A stretch of 32,851 nucleotides of DNA, from assembly GCA_027886825.1 (NCBI GenBank), contig JAPCJS010000005.1:1-32851 (forward strand), in the 5' to 3' direction. This stretch comes from Nitrososphaerota archaeon. GTDB taxonomy: Archaea; Thermoproteota; Nitrososphaeria; Nitrososphaerales; Gagatemarchaeaceae. The stretch's first letter is position 1; each line of letters starts with the position of its first letter. Under the pieces are notes generated by a model. That model had not been told where the DNA came from. It worked only from the letters and a program-made list of their open reading frames with translations, and made no database searches. A program made the position numbers and the translations under genes. Positions 25,721 to 32,851 of the stretch are shown here, piece after piece.

Positions 25721-26592
25721 CCCAACAGGTCCAGGTCCAGCGGGAATACAACGAGAAGAAGATCTCCACGGTTGAGAAGATAGCGCAGCTATCGAACAAG
25801 TATCCCGTCATCGTCATTACCCAGCTCTCCAAGGTTCGTTCTGCACAGCTGATGGCGGTAAGGAAGGTCCTTCGTGGGAACGCGGAGATCGTGGTGGTCA
25901 AGAACAAGCTCGCAAAGCTAGCGCTCAAGAGGGCAGGGATTAAGAACGCAGACGAGCTGCTCGACCACCTCACCGGCCAGAACGCCCTCCTCTTCTCAAA
26001 CCTCGATCCATTCAAGCTCTATCTGCTCCTCGAGAGGAACCGCGTCAGCCTTGCGGCGAGGGCGGGCGACGTCGCCCCCACCGATATCGTGGTACCTGCC
26101 GGTAACACAGGACAGCCCGCGGGGCCGGTACTCTCGGAGTTCAGAGAAGCCGGCATCCCGACCAAGATAGAGTCGGGAAGCATCTGGATCGTGAAGGACT
26201 CGGTGGCCGCCAAGGCTGGTACCCCGATCTCGCCAAAGCTTGCGAGCCTTCTCTCGAAGCTTGGGATCAAGCCCATCCGTGCGGGTCTCTCCATAGCGCT
26301 GGCGTACGATAACGGCCTGATATACGCGGCCGACGCAGTCGCCATAGACCTGGAAAAGTACAGGGAGAGCCTTGTCACTGGTTTCGCTTCATCAAAGGCC
26401 GTTGCGGTATACATCGGATATCTCACGGCAGACACAGCTCCCGAGATAATCGCCAAGGCCTATCGCGAAGCCTTCGCCCTTGCGGTGGAGGTTGGCGAGC
26501 TGACGCCGGAGACAACGTCCATGATATTCGGAAAGGCCGAGGCCGAGGCGAACGCCATCCTCGCGCTGGCCAAGGAAAAGGGGTACGTCTAG
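25717..26592 (+). CDS. rplP0: 50S ribosomal protein L10 (P0)
   Basis: KKISTVEKIAQLSNKYPVIVITQLSKVRSAQLMAVRKVLRGNAEIVVVKNKLAKLAL; overlaps the L1 stop (ATGA). Confidence 0.96.
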   Translation: MTQQVQVQREYNEKKISTVEKIAQLSNKYPVIVITQLSKVRSAQLMAVRKVLRGNAEIVVVKNKLAKLALKRAGIKNADELLDHLTGQNALLFSNLDPFKLYLLLERNRVSLAARAGDVAPTDIVVPAGNTGQPAGPVLSEFREAGIPTKIESGSIWIVKDSVAAKAGTPISPKLASLLSKLGIKPIRAGLSIALAYDNGLIYAADAVAIDLEKYRESLVTGFASSKAVAVYIGYLTADTAPEIIAKAYREAFALAVEVGELTPETTSMIFGKAEAEANAILALAKEKGYV

Positions 26593-26603
26593 CTTCACGA
26601 GAA

Positions 26604-26639
26604 GATAGATAGATAGACAGATAGACAGACAGACAGAGA
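26604..26639 (+). repeat. Tetranucleotide (GATA/GACA)n microsatellite
   Basis: GATAGATAGATAGACAGATAGACAGACAGACAGAGA; a short further GATAGATAGAC copy begins at 26659. Confidence 0.95.
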
Positions 26640-26990
26640 CCCTTTCCTCTCCCATCCGATAGATAGACGCTGGCCTCTCGATGAAATGGGTTGTGCGGCT
26701 AACCGGCTCTCTCGACCTGGGCTGCTAACTAATCGGGTGCTGTGCGTCATGACAGAATGTGGGTTCCTGCTCTGCCCACTCCGTCACATCCACTAGGTTC
26801 ACTGTGCGTGAGTGGTTCTCCCCTTCCCCGAATGCTCCACCTGGAGCAAGTCTACCGGTGCTCGAACATCGACCATCGTCACTGTGAGTTAGAGGTTCAT
26901 TCAGCCGATCCCATAGGGAAGCAATCGATCGTAGCGGCGTCTAATCGGAGAGACAAACAGAAAGAAGCGCCATCATATGATTCAGAGGGA

Positions 26991-27010
26991 GGCCTGCTAA
27001 ATCGCAGGCC
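26991..27010 (-). terminator. Hairpin 3' of rpl12 (possible terminator/processing structure)
   Basis: GGCCTGC-TAAATC-GCAGGCC, 7-bp perfect stem, about 30 nt downstream of the L12 stop on the minus strand. Confidence 0.4.
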
Positions 27011-27040
27011 AATCCTTTGCCGTGGAATCTGAGGCCGTTC

Positions 27041-27346
27041 TTAGCCGAAGAGAGACGCCAGACCTGCCAGCGCTTCTTCTTCCTTCTTCTCTTCTTCCTT
27101 CGGCTTCTCCTCAGCCTTTGCGGCCGCTGCCGGCGCGGCTGCGGCAGGAGCCGCCATCGCCATCGCGGAAGCGTTCTTCAGAGCTTCATCTATGTTGATC
27201 TCGCTCAGGGCTGATGCTAGTGCCTTTACCTTGACCTGGTCAACCTCGACTCCTGCGGCCTTGACGACGCCAGCCAGATTATCCTCGTTTACTGGTTTGC
27301 CCGCCTTGTGAAGCAGAAGAGCGGCGTACATGTAAGAGTCAGTCAT
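27041..27346 (-). CDS. rpl12: 50S ribosomal protein P1 (L12, stalk)
   Basis: [37 protein letters not shown]...[36 protein letters not shown] (minus, 27373-27381) about 30 nt upstream. Confidence 0.96.
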   Translation of the reverse strand: MTDSYMYAALLLHKAGKPVNEDNLAGVVKAAGVEVDQVKVKALASALSEINIDEALKNASAMAMAAPAAAAPAAAAKAEEKPKEEEKKEEEALAGLASLFG

Positions 27347-27468
27347 ACTAAAAACTCGCCATCCTTTTACTGCTTTTATAGTTTTCGTGGGCCGTGCTGC
27401 AATCTAGCGCGGCCCGTGGGACTCCACCTGCGCCACGCTGAACTTTATTTACCGATTCGCGAGGGTGA

Positions 27469-30216
27469 GTGCCAGTACTTCCGATGCCTAATGAAAAAGC
27501 GCTGCTCCAGGAGAAGTTCTCGAAGGATTACGAGAAGTACTACCTCGTGGACCTCTTCAAGCGCAAGGGATTTATCAGGAAACAGTGTGATAACTGTGGC
27601 AAGCACTTCTGGACGCTGGTGCCCGAGAAAACCAGATGTGACGACCCGCCATGTTCGGCCTACTCGTTCATCGGGGACCCTCCCACCAAGAAGAGGCTTG
27701 ACTACATTGGCACCTGGAAGGTCATCGAAGATTTCTTCCGCAGCAACGGCCACACTATAGTTCCGCGATACCCCGTAGTGGCGCGATGGAGACCAGACCT
27801 ATACTTCACTGTCGCCTCCATAATTGATTTTCAGAGGATAGAGGGTGGCAAGGTAATCTTCGAACTCCCGGCCAACCCGCTGGTCGTCCCCCAGATGTGT
27901 CTGCGGTTCAACGACCTTCCCACGGTGGGTCTGAACGGAAAACACAACTCGTCGTTCTGCATGGTCGGTCAGACGGCCCTGGCGAACAGCGAGGGATACT
28001 GGAAAGACCGATGCATCGACCTCGACTTCGAGCTCTTAACCAAGGAGCTCGGGATACCCGAGGAAGAAGTGTCGTTTGTCGAGACTTCGTGGGTCGGATA
28101 CGGCGCGTTCGGGTATTCGCTCGAATTCTTCGCGAGGGGCCTCGAGCTTGGGAACGCCGTCTTCACGGCCTTCGAGGGGGACGTATCGAACTACGTTGAG
28201 CTGAAGGAGAAGGTAGTAGATATGGGCGCTGGCCTGAACAGACTGGCTTGGATAACTCAAGGCACACCCACCGTGTACGACGTAGAGTTCGCTTCTGTTC
28301 TCAGCAACATGAAAGAAGTGTTCAAGCCGGATTATGACGAGGACCTTTTCCTACGTTATTCTCGGCTCGCAGGATCGATGAATCTCGATGATTTCGCGAA
28401 CCTATCCGAAGCGAGGAACATCATCGCCCGGCAGCTTGATATCTCGCCTTCCGTTTTGGCGGAACAGATAGGTCCGATACAGGCGCTCTATGCTGTAGCG
28501 GATCACGCGAGGACACTTCTCTTTGGGATCGCAGATGGACAGCTACCGAGCAATGTGGGAGGCGGCTACAACCTGAGGGTGCTCTACAGGCGCGCCCAAT
28601 CGTTCATCCAGCGGTACAACATGAAGGTCGACATCGTCGACGTTGTCGGCTGGCAGATAGACGCGCTTTCGAGCATGTATCCGGAACTGGCACAGCACCG
28701 CGACGACGTCTCGAAGGTACTGACCGTCGAAAGGACGAGGTATGCCTCCTCCGTCGAGAGGGTGTCGAAGGTCGTCTCCTCCATCGCGGCTTCAAAGAAG
28801 GAGGTCACGCTGGACGAGGTCGTCAAACTATACGAGTCGGATGGTATTACTCCGGAGCAGCTTGTGGCTGCCGGCGCTAAGGTCTCCGTGCCGGAGGACT
28901 TCTATCAGCGCATCGTCTCCAAACATGCATCGCAGAAGAACGAGGAGAAGGGAGCGAAGTACGACATAAGCGGCCTGCCCGATACAAGATTGCTGTACTA
29001 CGAGGACGTCGACCTCTTCGACTTCGAGGCGAAGGTCCTGAAGATCTATGATGGAGGGCTTGTTGTGCTCGACAGAACTGCCTTCTACCCAAGGGGAGGC
29101 GGCCAGGAGCCGGACCACGGGACAATAAATGGGAAGAAGGTCGCCGATGTCACAAAGTATGGGAGCGTCGTTCTGCACAAGGTGGACGGAGAACTCCCGA
29201 AGGTAGGGTCCGATGTACACGGCAGTATAGACTCGGTGCGGAGGCAGAGGATAAAACGCATACACACGGCGACCCACATCCTGAACGGGGCATCTCGCCA
29301 GGTGTTGGGCCCGTGGGTCTGGCAGCATTCGGCGTTCAAGGAAGCGGACTACGGGCGCCTGGACATCACGCACTTTGCGCACCTCAGCGAAGAAGAGGTG
29401 CAGAAGATCGAGGACGTGGCCAACGACATCGTGATGAAGGACCTCCCGGTGAACATCTCCAGCATGCCGAGGAGGACGGCGGAAGAGAAGTACGGTTTCA
29501 GGATTTTCCAGGGAGGCGTGGTCCCCTCCAGGACGCTCAGGATCGTGAACATCGCCGACTGGGACGTCCAGGCGTGCGGAGGCACCCACGTCAGGACCAC
29601 AGGCGAGGTCGGCCTCATCAAGATAACCAGGACCGAAAGGATACAGGACGGAGTCGAGAGGCTGCACTTCGTAGCCGGCTATTCGGCGGTCGAGTATGTG
29701 CAGGAGATGGACTCGACGATAATCGGCGCGTCGTCGTCGCTCACCACCCAAAGAGAGAATATAGTCAAGGTCATCGAGGAGTTGAAACAGAACCTTGAAG
29801 AGACATCCAGGCGCGAGAAGAGCTTGGGGGAGAAGCTCGTCGCCGCATCGATCCCCTCCTTGCTGTCCTCGGCGCGGAGCATCAAGGGGGTAAAAGTTTA
29901 TTTCTCCAACGAGCATGAGATGACCGAAGACCTGATTGTTAGCCAGGGAAGCAAAGGCGTAAGGGCGGACCCGTACCTAGTCTACGTTAGTGTCTCACCT
30001 CGTGGAAGCGCTGTGAGGGTCGTCTGTTTCGTGGGCAGCTCAGCCGTCGGGCTAGGTGTCGCTGCGGATGCGGTCGTGAAGGGTCTGGCCAAGATGCTAG
30101 GTGGCTCTGGAGGGGGAACGAAGGAGTTCGCCCAGGGCGGTGGCCCCACGGTGGAGAAGATCGAAGAGGTCTCCCAGGCCGTCTACAGCCTGGTTTCAGG
30201 GCTCGTCAGGAGTTAG
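27469..30216 (+). CDS. alaS: Alanyl-tRNA synthetase (archaeal type)
   Basis: KGFIRKQCDNCGKHFWTL zinc motif, GGKVIFELPANPLVVPQMCLRFNDLPTVGLNGKHNSSFCMVGQ, RIKRIHTATHILNGA, ACGGTHVRTTGEVG. GTG 27469 or ATG 27484 start. Confidence 0.97.
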   Translation: MPVLPMPNEKALLQEKFSKDYEKYYLVDLFKRKGFIRKQCDNCGKHFWTLVPEKTRCDDPPCSAYSFIGDPPTKKRLDYIGTWKVIEDFFRSNGHTIVPRYPVVARWRPDLYFTVASIIDFQRIEGGKVIFELPANPLVVPQMCLRFNDLPTVGLNGKHNSSFCMVGQTALANSEGYWKDRCIDLDFELLTKELGIPEEEVSFVETSWVGYGAFGYSLEFFARGLELGNAVFTAFEGDVSNYVELKEKVVDMGAGLNRLAWITQGTPTVYDVEFASVLSNMKEVFKPDYDEDLFLRYSRLAGSMNLDDFANLSEARNIIARQLDISPSVLAEQIGPIQALYAVADHARTLLFGIADGQLPSNVGGGYNLRVLYRRAQSFIQRYNMKVDIVDVVGWQIDALSSMYPELAQHRDDVSKVLTVERTRYASSVERVSKVVSSIAASKKEVTLDEVVKLYESDGITPEQLVAAGAKVSVPEDFYQRIVSKHASQKNEEKGAKYDISGLPDTRLLYYEDVDLFDFEAKVLKIYDGGLVVLDRTAFYPRGGGQEPDHGTINGKKVADVTKYGSVVLHKVDGELPKVGSDVHGSIDSVRRQRIKRIHTATHILNGASRQVLGPWVWQHSAFKEADYGRLDITHFAHLSEEEVQKIEDVANDIVMKDLPVNISSMPRRTAEEKYGFRIFQGGVVPSRTLRIVNIADWDVQACGGTHVRTTGEVGLIKITRTERIQDGVERLHFVAGYSAVEYVQEMDSTIIGASSSLTTQRENIVKVIEELKQNLEETSRREKSLGEKLVAASIPSLLSSARSIKGVKVYFSNEHEMTEDLIVSQGSKGVRADPYLVYVSVSPRGSAVRVVCFVGSSAVGLGVAADAVVKGLAKMLGGSGGGTKEFAQGGGPTVEKIEEVSQAVYSLVSGLVRS

Positions 30217-30222
30217 CATCAC

Positions 30223-32851
30223 TTGGCGTCCTACGAGAAATACTGGCTCAAAGTATGGAACGAGAAGCGCATCTTCGAGTCTGAGCCCATGCGCGGCAGG
30301 AAGAAGGCCTTCGTGACGTTCCCCTATCCGTACATGCAGGGGCCACTCCACATCGGCCACTGTTTCACCTCGACTAGGGTGGACGTCTACGCACGCTTCA
30401 AGAGGATGCAGGGTTACAACGTGCTCTTCCCGTGGGCCTGGCACTGGACGGGCGAGAGCATCCCGGGGCAGAGCTACCGCCTCTCGCAGGGCGACAAGTC
30501 GGTGAGGCGGGCCTTCGAGGAGATAGACGGAGTCCCGTCCCAGGAGGTGGATAAGTTCGTCGACCCAGAGTACCTGGCGTCCTACTACACCCGGGTGAGC
30601 AGGGAGGCCGTGAAGGAGACCGGGTTCTCCATAGACTGGAGGAGGGAGTTCCGGACCGTCGACCCTGCGTACAAGAAGTTCATCGAGTGGCAGTACCTGA
30701 GGCTGCGCGAGTTGGGGTACGTGGTGCAGGGGACCCATCCCGTGGTCTGGTGCAAGCGCGACCTGAGCCCTACTGGAGACCACGACCGGCTCGAGGGGGA
30801 GGGCGTCTCGGCGGAGGAGTTCACCCTGATCAAGTTCGAGATGGACGGAAAGTCCCTGGTGGCGGGCACGCTCAGACCGGAGACGATCTTCGGTGCCACG
30901 AACGTCTGGATCCACCCCGAGGGGTCCTACGTCGAGGCGCTGGTCGACGGGGAGACCTGGATAGTGAGCTCGTCGGCCATAGAGCGCCTGGGCGAGCAGC
31001 AGCACGACGTGACGGTCAAGAGGGAGTTCAAGGGCTCGGATCTGGTCGGCCAGATGGTGAAGGCTCCGAAGACGGGCGCGACGCTCCCTGTCCTCCCCAC
31101 GACCTTCGTAGACACGGACATAGTGACGGGTGTGGTGTACAGCGTCCCCGCGCACGCCCCGTACGACCTGATGGGCCTGAAGGACATCCAGACAGGGCGG
31201 TTGAGCCTCCCAGCCGACGTGAAGGTGGTCGCCGACCGGATCAAGCCAATCTCGATAATCTCCGTCTCCGGGTACTCGGAGATACCTGCGGAGGACGTGG
31301 TCAAAAAGCTCGGGATAAAGGACGCCGACGACCCGCGCCTCGAGGATGCCACGGCCGAGCTGTACAAGGCCGAGTTCCACCGCGGCGTCATGAAGGAGAA
31401 CTGCGGCGCGTTCAGCGGGATGAAGGTCAGCGAGGCGAAGACCGCGATATTCGAGGAGATGAAGGGGAACGGCTTCACCATAATGTACGAGCTTCCCGAG
31501 AAGGTCGTCTGCAAGTGCGGCACCCGCTGCTACGTCAAGATACTCGAGAACCAGTGGTTCCTCAACTACTCCGACCCCGCCTGGAAGGAGCTCACCAGGG
31601 AGGTGATACGGAGCGCCAACGTCTATCCACCCGAGTCGCTCGACTGGTACTACTCGACGATAGACTGGCTGAGGAACTGGCCGTGCGCCAGGAGGGCAGG
31701 GATGGGCACGAAGCTGCCGTGGGACAAGGAGTGGATAGTCGAGACGCTCTCCGACTCCACGATCTACATGGCCTTCTACACGATAAACCATCACATCAAC
31801 TCCGAGAAGGTCAAGTATGAGCAGCTGACCCCCGAGGTCTTCGACTTTCTCTTCCACGGGAAGGGCTCGCCGGTGCACCTAGCGAAGGCCTCGGGGATCG
31901 ACGTGAAGCTCCTGACCGACATGAGGAACGAGTTCATGTACTGGTATCCGGTCGACCTCAGGAACTCCGCCAAGGAGCTGATCCCCAACCACCTCACCTT
32001 CTTCGCGTTCCATCACGCCGCCCTGTTCGAGAAGAGTCAGTGGCCGAGGGGGTTCAGCGTCAACGGCATGATCCAGATCGAGGGGCAGAAGATGAGCAAG
32101 TCGAGGGGGGTCTTCGTCACCTGGAGGCAGGCGCTGGAGCTGTACGGCGCGGACGCGCTCAGGGCGACGCTGGCGCTGGCCGCAGACGGGATGGACGACG
32201 CCGACTGGAAGTCCAAGAACGCCGAGGACCTCAAGTTCAAGATAGAATCCCTCTTCACATTCGTCGAGAAGAGCCTCAGGGACACAGAGAAGAGAGAGGC
32301 GGACCACCTCGACCGATGGCTGATCTCGGTGATGCGCCACAGGATCGAGACGGTCACGGCGTCGATCGAGACGATGAAGGTCAGGAAGGCCCTATCCGTC
32401 GCCCTCCTAGATGTGTGGAACGACATTAGGTGGTACCTGCGGCGGACGGAGAGGCCGCGCAGGCAGACGCTGGATCTCGTCATCGAGACCTGGGTCCGGC
32501 TTCTGTCTCCGTTCATCCCGTTCGCGGCGGAGGAGCTGAACCAGAGGCTTGGGGGCAAGGGCCTGATAACGACCGCCGACTGGCCGTCGACCATAGAGTT
32601 CCCCGAGGACACCGCGGCCGAGGCCGCCGAGACGCTGGTCAACAGCGTGCTGGACGACGCCAGAAACCTCCTGAAGATAATCAAGGAGAGCAAGAAGAGC
32701 CTGAACCTGTACGTGTGCTCTGACGAGGCCCGGGCGTACTTCCTGGAGCTGTACCGGGTACAGAAGGAACACGGCGACCGCGGTTCTGTGATAAAGAAGT
32801 ATGCGAGGACGGGGATAAAGCCCGAGAAGGTCATAAAGCTCCAGTATGAGC
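30223..32851 (+). CDS. leuS: Leucyl-tRNA synthetase (partial, runs off the window)
   Basis: TTG start ASYEKYWLKVWNEKRIFESEP..., FPYPYMQGPLHIGHCFTSTRVDVYARFKRMQGYNVLFPWAWHWTG (HIGH), GQKMSKSRGVFVTW (KMSKS). Open to the right edge, so absent from the ORF track. Confidence 0.96.
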   Translation, partial: MASYEKYWLKVWNEKRIFESEPMRGRKKAFVTFPYPYMQGPLHIGHCFTSTRVDVYARFKRMQGYNVLFPWAWHWTGESIPGQSYRLSQGDKSVRRAFEEIDGVPSQEVDKFVDPEYLASYYTRVSREAVKETGFSIDWRREFRTVDPAYKKFIEWQYLRLRELGYVVQGTHPVVWCKRDLSPTGDHDRLEGEGVSAEEFTLIKFEMDGKSLVAGTLRPETIFGATNVWIHPEGSYVEALVDGETWIVSSSAIERLGEQQHDVTVKREFKGSDLVGQMVKAPKTGATLPVLPTTFVDTDIVTGVVYSVPAHAPYDLMGLKDIQTGRLSLPADVKVVADRIKPISIISVSGYSEIPAEDVVKKLGIKDADDPRLEDATAELYKAEFHRGVMKENCGAFSGMKVSEAKTAIFEEMKGNGFTIMYELPEKVVCKCGTRCYVKILENQWFLNYSDPAWKELTREVIRSANVYPPESLDWYYSTIDWLRNWPCARRAGMGTKLPWDKEWIVETLSDSTIYMAFYTINHHINSEKVKYEQLTPEVFDFLFHGKGSPVHLAKASGIDVKLLTDMRNEFMYWYPVDLRNSAKELIPNHLTFFAFHHAALFEKSQWPRGFSVNGMIQIEGQKMSKSRGVFVTWRQALELYGADALRATLALAADGMDDADWKSKNAEDLKFKIESLFTFVEKSLRDTEKREADHLDRWLISVMRHRIETVTASIETMKVRKALSVALLDVWNDIRWYLRRTERPRRQTLDLVIETWVRLLSPFIPFAAEELNQRLGGKGLITTADWPSTIEFPEDTAAEAAETLVNSVLDDARNLLKIIKESKKSLNLYVCSDEARAYFLELYRVQKEHGDRGSVIKKYARTGIKPEKVIKLQYE

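Noticed and set aside
26593-27040. rpl10-rpl12 gap considered as SRP RNA, RNase P RNA or box C/D sRNA
   Set aside because: No conserved SRP or RNase P core motifs, and no convincing paired C (RUGAUGA) and D (CUGA) boxes, were found by eye.
28828-29916. 362-aa minus-strand ORF opposite alaS
   Set aside because: Shadow ORF; the alaS frame contains all expected motifs.
30196-31878. 560-aa minus-strand ORF and 377-aa plus-frame ORF over leuS
   Set aside because: Antisense/alternate-frame artefacts of the leuS reading frame, which carries HIGH and KMSKS motifs.

Overview
The window is about 33 kb of archaeal chromosome. Support comes from the thermosome, prefoldin alpha, aIF-6, Spt5, Nep1, RNase P Rpp21, L39e/L31e/S19e, stalk protein P1/L12, archaeal-type AlaRS and LeuRS, and TATA-box promoters that often sit ~25-33 nt upstream of start codons (leaderless style). 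The gene content suggests a TACK/Thaumarchaeota-like lineage, but that placement is inference. The left half (about 2-17 kb) is accessory/metabolic: a pilin-like S/T-rich secreted protein, two LLM (F420-type) oxidoreductases, an ABC-2 exporter pair, a YHS-domain Cu+ P1B-ATPase, two SDRs, an orphan family-5 solute-binding protein with a PLP D-cysteine desulfhydrase/ACC-deaminase-like enzyme, a GlcG/HbpS protein, and an Lrp/AsnC regulator with a TRASH domain. The right half (about 17.4-32.8 kb) is an information-processing superoperon region: Nep1, Rpp21, S19e, PDCD5, L39e, L31e, aIF6, prefoldin alpha, FtsY, DTD2, SecE, Spt5, L11, MOSC, L1, L10, inverted L12, AlaRS, LeuRS. Main findings: (1) a tRNA-Gly(TCC) gene with two predicted introns, a canonical bulge-helix-bulge intron at 37/38 and a 17-nt D-loop intron with a relaxed motif, plus C33; (2) a shared palindromic operator at nearly the same promoter position upstream of the Cu ATPase and of the TRASH-Lrp regulator 7.7 kb away, indicating a copper regulon and correcting the regulator start codon; (3) two exported proteins with class III (pilin-like) N-termini and Ser/Thr linkers, resembling bindosome architecture; (4) a small orphan protein with its own strong-looking promoter and intrinsic-terminator-like hairpin; (5) a structured intergenic element between Spt5 and L11. 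All calls come from reading the sequence; no database search was run.
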